Shown here piece after piece: positions 21,621 through 32,642 of a DNA stretch of 64,000 nt. Source of the stretch: Castanea sativa (Eukaryota > Streptophyta > Magnoliopsida > Fagales > Fagaceae); the NCBI RefSeq assembly GCF_040712315.1, contig NC_134013.1, forward strand, positions 10,885,001 through 10,949,000. Direction: 5' to 3'. Numbering within the stretch: position 1 is the stretch's first letter; every line of letters begins with the position of its first letter. The notes beneath the pieces are model-generated. The model saw only the letters and a program-made list of their open reading frames with translations. It was not told the origin of the DNA and did no database searches. Made by a program: the position numbers and the translations under genes.

Positions 21621-24600
21621 TTTTTTTTTTTTTTTTTTTTAGTCATTTGCTTCTTATTGACAGTTTTGTTTTGTTTTGTTTTTTTATTAGCTATTCATTC
21701 CTCTTTGTTTTTTTTTAGCCGTTTGTTTTGCTTCTTTTTTTTTTAAGCCGTTTGTTTCTTATTGACAGTTTTATTTTGTTTTTTTAATTAGCTATTCGTT
21801 CTTCTTCTTCTTTTTTTCTTTTTTTTTTTCCAGTATTGTTTTTTGTTTTTTTAAGCATTATAGGTTTTTTTTTTTTTTTGAAAATTTTTTTGGGCTCTTT
21901 GCTCTTCTGCTCTTTTTTAAAGATGAAGTGTCCATTCATATTATTTATACTATCTATAAAATGATTCCCCTAACTCTTTGAACTGTTCTTAAGACTGAAC
22001 TTTTTATGTTATTCAAAAATACTCTTAAAACTAAGGTTTAACCGGAATAAAACTTGGGGACAACTTGGTAAAAATATATCTCAAACTCCACTTAAAATGC
22101 CTACAAAATAAGACATTCCCCTACTAATCCATGTTTTCAAAACAAACTTATCCTAAATTTATTTTTAAAAAAAATTCTCACTCCACTTTGTATATTTCCT
22201 TCAAAACCATGTTCAATTTTTTTTTTTTTTTACTTTATCAAAACTCACTGGTTTTTTAATTTAATTTTTGGGTTATGTCATAATCTAAAAATTGAGATGA
22301 ATGGAAAATACTCTTTTTGAATATTCAACATTTTATTAATACATTTTACTAAGTTTGTGGTAGTTTAAGAGTAAAAATTAATTTTCCAAAAATTTTACAT
22401 TTCATTTCTCTCTCTATCAAAATTAAAATTAGAATTAATAGTTTTTGGAACAAATTCATTACTAAAAATTCATTGTTCAATAACTAAGGCCCAACATTGT
22501 CAAGAGAGACAATGACTATTTAAAATATGGTATTTATTCTAATACTAATTGTTTCGATATTTTAAGAATTAGAAGTTTTATAATATGTTTTATAAATATA
22601 TGAGAATAGTCTAATTAATATATTAAATTAAGTTTTAAAATATGTTTCTAATTCATGTATCGCTTATAAAATTTTAAGTAATACTATAATACATTTTACA
22701 TTTGCGTCTAAACCCAAAATGTGTTAAGTCAACCCTAGACTAGACTCTATTTTTACGAATGGTAAATTTGAGCGATATATGAAAAGAATCTATTTGAAAT
22801 TGAATTTAGGTATTTAATAGAAACAACACCATTTATAATCTACAAATTTTTAGAGCTTTTTGTTTTTTATTTGAAATACTTTACACATATGAAAAATCTT
22901 CATAAAAATATGGCCATATTTTTTGCATGAAAGAAATTTAGCATGCCAATAACATAGTTAATATTGCATAATTTTGGCATGATCATTGTGATATTTGTAA
23001 ATAAATAAAAAATCAATAGAGTTTAAAGTTGTTAAAAAAAAAATCAAAGTAATGGCTTTTTGTAAAGAAATGTTTAACAATAGTACCACTATTTAGGATA
23101 TTGGAAGAAACTAATAATTTTTCGTAAAAATGTCTCTTGTTAAATTATCGACTTATACCATAAAATGTGTTGAGTCAAACATAGATGTGACTCCATTCTA
23201 ACCTTCATAACAATCCTAGCAATTTCATAGATGTAACCCTAGTTTTGAGTGAATAATTTAGATTTAATTGATATTAATTATAATTTGATAAGACAAGTCT
23301 AAGAAGTGTGTTTGGCCAAGTACCCATTTTTAGTTCTCATCACCCATAACTCAACAAAATGAGTGATGAGTGAGTAAAAATGAAAACAACATTTTGGTGT
23401 TTCCGAGTGATGCAAACAGAGTAATGGTGACAATGTTGTAATTCCACTCAAGCTATGGGGCCCATGGTCAGTTTGTTGTCTAATCCTTGCCAACCCATTG
23501 GCTGTGGGACTCCAACATAAAGGTGTCATGGTGGAGCATCTGTGCTCTATCATCTCGATGGCCTAGAAGCTAAAATCAGCTAAAGTTCTTGGTTTCGATC
23601 ATTACAAGGAATCAAAGAGGAAATTAGAAGTGAGGGTCACCAAATAGCCCATGGTCCACGACCCGACCCAAAAGCTCGACAGCCCACTGGGCTAATGGGC
23701 GACCCGACTCGTTGTCATCAAAGCCCATGGGTAGCCCACTAGCCTAGTGAGTCAAGCTATGGGCTAGTTTTTATGCCTATACGCACTCGGTGGGCTAGCC
23801 CAGTAGCCCAACCCTTTGGCCTAATCTTTTGCCCAACCCAAAAACTTAAAATTCATAACAAAAATATGTTGGAGGGGTATAAAAGATTAATCTTGAGCTA
23901 TTATAGAGGAATTTCTTAAAAGAACTCCTCTAAGTGCCAACCATTAAGATACTTAAAGTGATTGTGCTAAACTTAATTTACTATATATATTTTTTCCTAG
24001 TAGTCTAGCAACTTTGAACTAACTATTTGACATTTTTTCATATTTAAGATTAAAAAAAAAAACCATTTAAAGCCTTAATAAAAAAAATTAAATAGGTTTC
24101 CATAAACAAAACAAAGAATTAAATAAATTTGACTGAAAAAATATTGTAATGAAGTATTAAATTCTTTGATTTTTTCCTTTAAAAAAATTAATTAATTATT
24201 CCCTTATAAAAAATTGATTCTTTTCTTATAAAAATAATAAAATAATATGTTAACATAAGTCCATGGGTAGCCCATTAGGCCCAACCCAATAGCCCAACCT
24301 GCTAAAGACAAAATGGGCATTACCTATGAGCAGAATCATAGATTAGGGTTTTCTCTTTTGGCCCAGTCTGACCCGGTCCGTTAACTAATTAATAGCCAAT
24401 TATACCTAGCTCATTGTGCCCATTGGCCAAGTAAGAATGGGTTGGGCTAGCCTAACCCGGCTGATTGACATATTGTCTAATTTGAGTGAGTCAGTACGGG
24501 TGGGTCTCACGTGAAGTGAAAATTTTTTAGTTTTTAAAATGAGAACTCCACCAGATTTTAAGCCAAACGGACCTGGCTTTGGGTCATGGATATTTTCAAG

Positions 24601-24672
24601 TTACAATTATGAGTTTTGGGCGATGAGATTAGAGTAGTGAGATATGAGATACCCACAAACCAAACAAGCCCT
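21621..24672. other. AT-rich repeat-derived intergenic DNA
   Basis: 21620-21890 is T-rich with a repeated TTAGCCGTTTG / CTTATTGACAGTTTT block (several degenerate copies of about 60-110 bp). 21930-22250 contains a plus-strand fragment related to the Helitron array (GCCTACAAAATAAGACATT, ACAAACTTATCCTAA). 23637-23860 and 24255-24480 are GC-richer blocks dominated by GCCCA/TGGGC words in both orientations, probably the two subterminal parts of another hAT-like element of about 0.85 kb; its borders could not be fixed. No gene was seen. Confidence 0.45.
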
Positions 24673-25055
24673 AACAATCACATAAAGGTTGTTTACCAAT
24701 CATCAATATTATCTCATGCTAAAAATTTATTAAACAAACCCATGTAGTAGTACGAAGGAAAAATTAAATAATTAGCTTGTTACAACTTACAAGAATCACG
24801 AGTTTATACATTCTCAAAAAAAAAAAAAGAATCACGAGTTTATAGGAAAATGTATCTGAGCTGGTGTCATAACCAAGTCTTGAAGAAGTTTAGCTGATTT
24901 TAGGATATGAGTTTAAAGATAAATACTTACTGTTGGAAGTTTTTACTTTTTATTCATGCCCATTCCACAATTCAGATAAGTATTAGGAAAAGAACAAATC
25001 TTACGAACAACTGGGACAGTTGATGACAAGAAAACTATTTTCTTATATATATGCA
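24673..25055 (+). pseudogene. Decayed duplicate of exon 1 of the RNase III-like gene
   Basis: This block aligns by eye to 25576-25970, the upstream region and first exon of the intact gene 0.9 kb downstream. Shared words include TTAGCTTGTTACAA, CTTGAAGAAGTT, TTTAAAGA, TTCAGATAAGTA and GACAAGAAAACTATT. The start codon is lost (AGTTTATAGG where the gene has AGTATGGAGG), several small indels shift the frame, and about 25-40 bp that encode the catalytic GDSVL region are deleted. A local repeat of AGAATCACGAGTTTATA (24791 and 24827) is an added duplication. Nothing corresponding to exons 2 and 3 was found. It is a dead tandem duplicate. Confidence 0.8.
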
Positions 25056-25382
25056 AGAATAAATGTTTTTTTTTTTTTGACGATGTTGCAAGAATAAATG
25101 TAGATTGTTCAAAAATAATGTTGTAAATGATAAACTATAGAGGAAATTATTAACCCTAGGAAAAAATCCTAATAAAAAAAAGAAAAAAGAAACTAAAAAT
25201 AATTTTGCGGATAGACTTATAAATACGAACATGACAATGGAAACTAAGGATTTAATTGCACATGGATAATATTTATTGCAGTTATTTGATATCATCAGGC
25301 ACGAAGATGACATGCACAATGCAATAAAATTGTGGGAATGAGTCTAATTTCTTTTTGCTGGACTATAATGCAATATGAATTA

Positions 25383-25505
25383 TTTTTTTTAAGAGAAAGT
25401 TTCAACCTATGACGTCCGCTTCTGATAATGACTCTTTTTCATCAGACCAAAATATCAATCAGTTTTTGGTGTAAGCGGTGATTAAACCCCAGATCTCTTT
25501 AAGTT
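25383..25505 (-). repeat. Possible SINE-like fragment on the minus strand
   Basis: On the minus strand the block contains GGGGTTTAATCACCGC (box B-like) followed by ACACCAAAAACTGATTGA and ends with AGGTTGAAACTTTCTCTT. The arrangement resembles a widespread short plant repeat with a tRNA-like box. No clean target duplication was found, so this is a low-confidence call. Confidence 0.35.
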
Positions 25506-25753
25506 GATTACATATATATAATTATAATTATATTTGTAATATTAATTTTCAAAAGCATGCAAATTTTTACTCATTAAAAATCACCTAAAGATTGATCAAC
25601 AGTCATCAATACTATCTCACGCTTTTTAGATTTGCTCCAAATGGTTTTAATTGCTAAAGAACTATTATTGCCTAATATAAACAAAATCAAAAGGCAGTAC
25701 CAAGAAATTAACAATTAGCTTGTTGCAAGTTACAACTGACAAGAATCCCAAGT

Positions 25754-27985
25754 ATGGAGGAAATGGTCTCTGAATCAAATCTTGAAGAAGTTGAGCTGAT
25801 TCTAGGATACCAGTTTAAAGACAAAAACTTATTACTGCAAGCTTTTACTCATGTTTCATTTCATGATTCAGATAAGTACTCAGAAAAGCACACATCTTAT
25901 GAACGATTGGAGCTCATGGGTGACTCAGTACTCAACTTATTAATGATAAGAAAACTATTCTTCTTATATCCGAAACTCTCTCCTGGAAAGCTAACTTATC
26001 TTCGTTCAGATAATACCGACAATGAAAAACTTGCACGTGTGGCCTTCAAACAGGGTTTGCATCGATTTCTACGCCACAAGAAGCCTCGTCTTGAGCAAAG
26101 CGTAAGTCATTCTGAAAAATTTCACACCATTTAAAGGTTAAAGATTTGCATAATAGAAAAATTGTATAAAATTTACGTAGTGTTACCTAAAAATGACCTA
26201 CATTAATTTGTGTATAATTAAAAAAATTTATAAGTTTATTGTGATAATCATGTAAATTTTTACTAATACTATTCATTTTGTATTTAATTGTTTATTCTTT
26301 CTTTAAGAATCTTGAGATGAAAAAAAAAAGTGAATAGTAGCTGTTGTGTATGAAGAAAATGAAATAATTTTAAAAAGAAAAATTGATATTTTAATAAAAT
26401 ATAATGTAAAATAGATAATCTGATGTAGGGTATTTTGAAGAGTGAGTATATAAAATAGGAAAAAAAAAAGAAAGTTCTTATGCTACAATAGACAGAAATC
26501 TTTGCATGGAATGAAGAAAAAGAGTAGTGCTAACAATTAAGGGGCTTTAATCTCACCAAAGCATACTTTTAGACTATTTCTATTTTTGTCTTCAATTCCT
26601 TTTGTGAAAACAGCAATGGGACTAAAGTTTCTAGCTTGAATTTGTATAAGGTCAAGCAGAGAGGTGAGGCTCCAAAATAAACATAAATATTCAATTAAAC
26701 TAATCTCAAGGTGAGCTCAAAAAATAGGGAAAAAAAACCATTCAGATTAAATGAAATTGGTTTTATGAAATGGTACTCCCCTAAAATTTAGTCAAAATGA
26801 CAATTAATCCCAAAGGCTAACTATGGCTTAGCACTATTAGTTACAAGTTTGATTTTGATGTGATTTTAGTTATTAAGAATCACCTAAAGATTGATTTTAA
26901 AACCAAGAATTGTTTACTTGTTGAGCATCAATGCAAGGACATATTTTTATATGTGTTGATTTTTCAATTAACTTTATGTAAACTTGTATCAGATTCAAGA
27001 ATTTGAGAAAGCAATGGTGGATTATCCTCTGCATTCCCATCGCCTTATTCGTGCGCCAAAGATCCTAGCTGATGTTCTTGAAGCTGCAATAGGGGCTGTA
27101 TTCATCGATAGCAATTCAATAGAAACTGTGTGGAAGGTATTTCCCCTTCCAATCATGATCTCCATAATCAAACTTTGCCTAACAGAGTAAATGTGCAAAA
27201 AGTAAGGCTTCGTTCATAAATTTACACTACCACTTGTGTCTTGCAACTCAAAACATTTTGTCATCCTTAGGTGAGAGATGACAATTAAGAAAGAGATCGG
27301 CATATTGAAATTTGGGTCTAGATTGAATTATGGTTGCGATCATTGACAACATTGTAGCATTTTATTTTCTGTAAGCATAATTTAAAAATTGTAATAATTG
27401 ACCTAACAACCAAATTTTAGCATGCGCCTATATCTTGCACTTGCAACTATTGTTTGAATAATTTTATGAACATATTTACTGAATTTAATTGATGTAGCCG
27501 AACCATGGCTTGAAACCATACCTTCTGGAGAAAAAGAAAAAAAAGAAAAATCGATTAATTATGTCTGATACTTACTTAGATAAGTAAGCAATTCATGATA
27601 GGCTTCATATTATAGCAGTACTTGACTGCACATTACATTGTTTATCATGTGGTAGGTTTTTGAGCATGTGTTGGAGCCATTCATTAGTTTGGAAAAGCTT
27701 GGAGAGAACCCTGTTACAACACTCTTGGAGATATGCCAGAAGAATGGATGCAAGCCTAGATATGATACAGATTCATGGGACAAAGACCAAACTGCTAAAG
27801 TCTATGTGAAGGACTGCTTAGTTGGGAAGGCCACGTTTGGAAAAAAAGACATAGCAATCAACAGGGCAGCTAAGGATGCACTAGACAACATTGATCAAAC
27901 TTACTTGGTGTTTTCCATGCAAGAAAAGGATCAAAAATCATCAAATGAAGTGCTTTCTGAGGAGGAGAATAATGAAGATAGTTAA
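25754..27985 (+). CDS. Ribonuclease III-like protein (RTL type), RNase III domain plus one dsRBD
   Basis: Three exons, 25754-26101, 26993-27136 and 27656-27985, are all phase 0 and encode 273 residues. The RNase III domain spans about residues 12-165. Its signature YERLELMGDSVL carries Glu50, Glu53 and Asp57, and the second acidic pair is Asp143 and Glu146 in LADVLEAAIG, so all metal-binding residues of a catalytic class 1 RNase III are present. A dsRNA-binding domain covers about 181-245, followed by an acidic Ser/Glu tail. One RNase III domain with one dsRBD matches plant RNASE THREE-LIKE proteins, smaller than RTL2 (two dsRBDs) and far from Dicer-like proteins. RTLs cleave structured dsRNA, for example pre-rRNA or siRNA precursors; the substrate here is unknown. 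The chosen ATG is the first in frame. Part of its 5' region is duplicated as a pseudogene just upstream. Subfamily assignment (RTL1, 2 or 3) is not certain. Confidence 0.9.
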
Positions 27986-28687
27986 AGGGGACAAATGCCT
28001 CGATGAAATTTGAGTAGTTTTTTTTTTTCTTGGGATGAATTTTGATCAAAGTAGTTCAACACACCCACATTGGATGAAGTCCATGATTTGGGGTGCATTG
28101 AAACATTTTGGTCATTGGAGAGGGCCTAATTAAACCCAACTCTGCAATAAAATGAATTGTGAAAGAGCAAACGGCAATCGTTTGCTGTTGTTGTCACTAT
28201 TTTATTCTCTTATCAAAATTTACCCTTATATTATTTTTAGTTTGATTTTACAACAAGCAATCTCACAAACTTCATTATTTCCTATATGATATTCTAATTC
28301 CAATCCTAGTAGGCGATGTCAGTATATATGACCCATGGGGTGGGAAATTAAGCTATGGGGTAGGCTAAGGAAAATGGTACGGTGGTAAACGAGTCGGGTC
28401 TACATATGTAATAAAAGTTCAAAATTTGTTCATTTAACTTTACTCGAATACAAGCTAAATTGGGTTTCATCACCAAATTAAATTTTATGTCCAAACTTGA
28501 TTTATTTTATTGTTAAACAAGTTCGAATTTGTTCATGGTTACTTGATAAACTTATTCTTTCCCCATTTACAATAAACTTCAACACTAAAATTGTTTATAC
28601 CTTGACAAATCTATAGTAATGATAAATAACTAAATTGTATATAAATTTATATTATTTGCGTTAATTAATAAAATGATTTTATTTATA
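27986..28687. other. 3' flank of the RTL gene, intergenic
   Basis: A probable 3' UTR is followed by AT-rich DNA. A GGGT-rich island at about 28328-28400 (CCCATGGGGTGGG) and possible retro-fragments are present, but no gene was found. Confidence 0.35.
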
Positions 28688-28993
28688 CTAAAATATTATT
28701 TTGGTCCTTAAATTTTACTAAATGTTTGTTTTTAATCTCTAAACTTTAAAATGTTCTTTTTTTTTCATTCCTAAATTCTGTAAAAATGTTTTTTTTTTTC
28801 AATAGTTTAGAGGCAAAGAATAGGGATGAAATTTTTTTAAAATATTTTAGGGATGAAAAAAGATCTTTTTAAAAGTTGAAGGACATAAAGTGAAACATTG
28901 TCAATAATTTAAAGACAAAAATTTTAAATTTTAAAGTTTAAAGACGAATACAAATTTATTGATAAATTTTAGAGATCAAAATAATATTTTATC
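28688..28993. mobile_element. Foldback element with ATTATTTTGGTCC-type TIRs
   Basis: The left end reads AAAATATTATTTTGGTCC and the right end is the inverse of ATAAAATATTATTTTGATCT. The arms of about 120 bp stay roughly complementary (TCTCTAAACTTTAAAAT versus its inverse ATTTTAAAGTTTAAAGA). It is a small MULE-like or foldback MITE without coding capacity. Flanking duplications are unclear. Confidence 0.55.
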
Positions 28994-29815
28994 CTTTTGT
29001 TTATGAACTTATACAAAAATTCACTAATGTTGTAATATTAAAAATAGATTCACTCAAGTCTATATTGTGGAGTCTTGTTGGTCCAAGGCTCCAGCCTAAC
29101 CACTGCGCCACCAATAATTATATTGGTTTATTTTAGAAACGATGAAACTATTAAAAAAAAAAAATTAAAGCATATATATAATTATCCTTTTTAAAAATGG
29201 TGGCCGTTTATCATTACCTCGTGATTTCAACAGAAACAAACTCAAATTTCTCTCCTCCCAGTCTTTATGGGTCTTTGCTTTTCCTCGCATTTCGATTATA
29301 ATAATAAGATCAATACCATGTTCACACTGAGTTCAAATCATGTTGTGTAGTTTTTCTTTTGGTAAGCAATCATGTTGTGTAGTTACTACTTACCATTTAA
29401 GCATTCAAAACTTAGTACAGCTGCAATGGCATTGGCATTGGCATTGGCATTGGCATCATTGGGCCTAGGTGCTTGAAAATACAGCAAAATAAGTTGTATG
29501 ACATCTATCTTTCTTTGAGCTTGGACTTTTCAGTGCTGTACATCATACTTAATATTGACCATATGATCATCATCAGGTTCTTTACCGAGGATAAACTCTA
29601 GAGTCTCTATAGACTTTGAAATACTGGGCCCACCATTCTTCTTCTTTTTCTTTTTTTTAAGAAGTGGGTCCATCATATATTGGATGCTTACACGTGGACA
29701 GACAGACAGATTCACGAGGAATCTCAACTTTTTCAAAAGTCAGATCTAGTTAGACTAAGTGAGTTTGCCTCAGTTTTAAGTTTTAACACCCCCCCCCCCC
29801 CCCTCCTTCTTCTTC

Positions 29816-29846
<31 letters not shown>

Positions 29847-30971
29847 TATACTTTTAGCTTTTAACTTTTTTAAACTACTTTTTTTTTTCTTTTTTCTTTT
29901 TTAATTTTGGCGAAAAACTCATTTTAATTCTTACATTTTTACACGATTCTTACTTTGGTCTCTAACTTTTTTTTTCACCGCTTTTAGTTTCTATCTTGAA
30001 AAATGCGTCTCGTTTTTGTCCCTATCGTTACATCAAAGACAGAAATTACACATGTGGCAAACGGCATAAGTTAAACATATTAAAATAATGTCCACAAGTC
30101 TCCACGTCAGCATCTAAATTAAAAAAATTAATTTATTAATTTTAACAAAATAAAAACCAAAAATCACATGAATTTGGATCTAAATGTATCTTGAACAAGA
30201 ACACAACCCCAGATCTAAGAACACAAACCCATAAATTAAAAAAAAAAAATCATTTATGTGCGTATTTGTGTGTATGTATGTGAATTTAGTTTCTTTTTGT
30301 TGCAAAGGAAGGTCAGGTGGAGGGCCAAAATTGGAAATTAACCCAATTTGCCAAACAATATAATTAGTAGGCACTGTTACAAAACTATATTTTTTATTAA
30401 CATCTAGAGTTTAAAAGAGTCGATTTTGGGCCTAAGAATCAAGTCTTTGAGGGTCAATTTTCATGTTCTGGTCAAGTCTGAGTTGACATTTTTTCCACGT
30501 GACGTCTACTTGAAAATCGAGTCTCTAACACTCGATTTATATCAGTAAAACAAAGCGTTCACATTGCTTTTCTTATTTTCCTTCTTTTTTCTACATTTCA
30601 TTTTCCTCACTACCTCTCCATCTGTAAAACCTTGCGTTCACATCGATTTATATATGTGCATCTATTCTCCATGTCTCTCTCCTCACTACCTCTCCATCTA
30701 CTTCTTTCTTCCTCCACGTTGATCTGCACAAGCCCAGCCGCCACAGATCCATCGCTGTTGTCCCATGCTGACCCATCTTAGCCTTACTTCTCTGTTTTCG
30801 GGGTTTGTGCTTGCGTTTCGAGGTGGATTTCGGGCTAAGAAATGACCTTTATATTATTCTGCTCATGACAAATGGGAGATTGGATGGGAATTTTTTAAAT
30901 TTTTTTAGGGTTATTTTCCTAATAATTTGTTATTTAATTAGTATTTGATCATAGTATTAGTATTCAAATAA
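28994..30971. other. Intergenic with simple repeats and half a MULE-like terminus
   Basis: Noted items: a (GGCATT)n hexamer at about 29427-29456; a C-run and long T-run at 29789-29840; a single long TIR of the TTTGGTC family at about 29910-30120 that ends in GTGGCAAACGGC, with no partner found; and a C/T-rich block at 30575-30790 that could be an old leader or promoter region but has no following gene. No supported coding sequence was seen. Confidence 0.45.
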
Positions 30972-31158
30972 GGGTCATGCTAACGAGTGCCCTAAAGGCA
31001 TTCGTTAACAATTCATTTTAAGAAAATTTTGACACCACTTTTATAGGAAATGAAAAAAACTGTCAAAATATTAATTGTTTTTTCTTTTCTTTTCCCATAA
31101 AAACTTTCTTTAAATAGATTATTAACCAATACCCTAAAAGCATTCGTTAGCATTTCCC
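30972..31158. mobile_element. Foldback MITE, copy 1 (187 bp)
   Basis: The whole element is an imperfect inverted repeat: GGGTCATGCTAACGAGTGCC at the left is mirrored by the inverse of GCATTCGTTAGCATTTCCC at the right, with a short AT-rich loop. The same family recurs at 31591-31955, 32061-32245 and 47036-47386. Confidence 0.8.
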
Positions 31159-31590
31159 TTCAAATAATAATATTATTACCATGTTTAGTTTTATTTTATT
31201 TATTAATAAAGCAATGATTTTTTATAAAGAAAGATAAAGCCATCAAATTTAAGTCCCCAATTTAAAAAAGTTTCATTGCGACAACATTTTTAATCATTTT
31301 GTGCCAATCAAAGGGTTGATCTAGTGATTAATAAAACTTCATAAAATAGAAGGTTCGATGTTCAAATTACTAGTTAATATCCTGGAATCACTACAAAAGT
31401 ATTTTTCCTTGTAATTTATCATGTGTATGGAAGAGAGAATGAATTTTTTTTTTTTTTGTAATTCATTAGTTAAAGGTAATGATATTTAAATTCTGAAGGT
31501 CTCTCTTAAAAACACTAAAAAGTGTCAGGCTCTTGACATATTTGAGAATCAATTAAACACTTAATAATGTGATAAAAGAGTTATGGAAAC

Positions 31591-31955
31591 TCAAGTTAAC
31601 ACTTAGGGGCATTCGTTAATAATCTATTTAAAAAAAGTTTTTATTGGAAAAGAAAAAAAGCAATTAATGTTTTGACAGTTTTTTTTATCTCCCATAAAAA
31701 TAAGAAAGGTGCTACGTCTACAATATTTTTACAACACTTTCACAACAAATCATAGGTGATTAGTTGTTACTGGTTCAAATTTGAACCTAACACTAGGATT
31801 ACTTTTTTACCTCAACAATAAAAACCAGTAACAATCTGCCACTTAAGATTTGTTGTAAAAATATTGTGAACATATCATTTCTCTAAAAATAATGTTAAAA
31901 CTTTTCTAAGATGAACTGTTAACCAATGCCCTAAGGACACTCGTTAGCATGACTC
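31591..31955. mobile_element. Foldback MITE, copy 2, interrupted by a hAT MITE
   Basis: Left arm 31591-31694 and right arm about 31892-31955 are the halves of the same foldback family (GGGGCATTCGTTAATAATC and AATGCCCTAAGGACACTCG). The gap is filled exactly by the element at 31703-31883 and its 8-bp duplication, so the order of insertion is clear: foldback MITE first, hAT MITE second. Confidence 0.8.
31703..31883. mobile_element. hAT-type MITE (181 bp) nested in the foldback MITE
   Basis: TAAAAATA flanks the insert at 31695-31702 and 31884-31891, an 8-bp duplication as made by hAT transposases. Ends are AGAAAGGTGCTACGTCTACA and the inverse of TGTGAACATATCATTTCTCT. The inner arms share ACAACA/TGTTGT and GGTTCAAATTTGAACC, itself a perfect palindrome at about 31768-31783. 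Sister copies are at 9273-9464 and 47112-47281. Confidence 0.85.
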
Positions 31956-32060
31956 ATTATTTATTATGCCTTCAACAATTGTAAGTGCTTAGGGCTTATT
32001 GGTCTATTAACATCTTCCGTTGGATTCCAAAAATTTTAGATCGCTAGTGTAATAAATATT

Positions 32061-32245
32061 GGGTCATGCTAACGAATGCCCTTAGGGTATTGGTTAACAA
32101 TCTATTTTAAGAAAGTTTTAATACCACTTTTATGAGAAATGAAAAAAGCTGTCCAAATATTAATTGTTTTATTTCATTTTTCCATAAAAACTTTATTTAA
32201 ATAAATTATTAACCAATGACCTTAGGGCATTCATTAGCATTTCCC
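32061..32245. mobile_element. Foldback MITE, copy 3 (185 bp)
   Basis: It starts GGGTCATGCTAACGAATGCC and ends with the inverse-matching GGGCATTCATTAGCATTTCCC-type arm. It is the best preserved of the three copies within 1.3 kb. Confidence 0.8.
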
Positions 32246-32290
32246 ATAAAAATTTTGTCAATATCTTTGTAACTCAATTGGTATTCAAAT

Positions 32291-32316
32291 CCCTCCCCCC
32301 CCCCCCCCCCCCCCCC
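32291..32316. repeat. Poly-C run
   Basis: CCCT is followed by 22 consecutive C. On the minus strand this is a G-run able to form G-quadruplex structures, and its length in an assembly should be treated with caution. Confidence 0.85.
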
Positions 32317-32546
32317 AAATTAACTATTAAATTGATAAAAAATACAAAATTCAGCAAATGTATAAAAATATTAAGATTTAATTACAAGACACCACGGGAA
32401 ATTAGTAAATATTCCTACAGTAAACAGTGCACAACCGACAACTAACAACTCCACAAAGTTTACTGTCTTACTTACTTTACACATGAATTAATTGCACTCC
32501 TTTGTCTTCCTTCCTTCATCAATTCCACTTGCAAATCTCACTCTCT

Positions 32547-32548
<2 letters not shown>

Positions 32549-32591
<43 letters not shown>

Positions 32592-32606
32592 CACACACAC
32601 ACACAC
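32549..32606 (+). repeat. (CT)n and (CA)n microsatellites in the methyltransferase 5' leader
   Basis: About 20 CT units followed by ATACACACAC repeats lie 40-95 bp upstream of the start codon at 32643. Such CT-rich leaders are common in plants. Because the tract happens to be open, a longer frame beginning at 32502 exists, but its extra 47 residues are translated microsatellite. Confidence 0.8.
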
Positions 32607-32642
32607 CGCTTTGGACTTGGAAGTAGAAGCAGCAGAACCAAG

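Noticed and set aside
29075..29120. tRNA-like sequence on the minus strand (GGCGCAGTGGTTAGG)
   Set aside because: It has a box A-like stretch but no box B or cloverleaf; probably a SINE or tRNA fragment. No intact tRNA gene was found in the window.
31310..31460. SINE-like head (GGGTTGATCTAGTG with GGTTCGATGTTC)
   Set aside because: Box-like words are present, but no target duplication or clean tail could be found, so it was not listed as a feature.
32502..32642. Upstream extension of the methyltransferase frame
   Set aside because: The 47 extra residues are translated CT and CA microsatellite; the ATG at 32643 gives a conserved-looking N-terminus with signal anchor.
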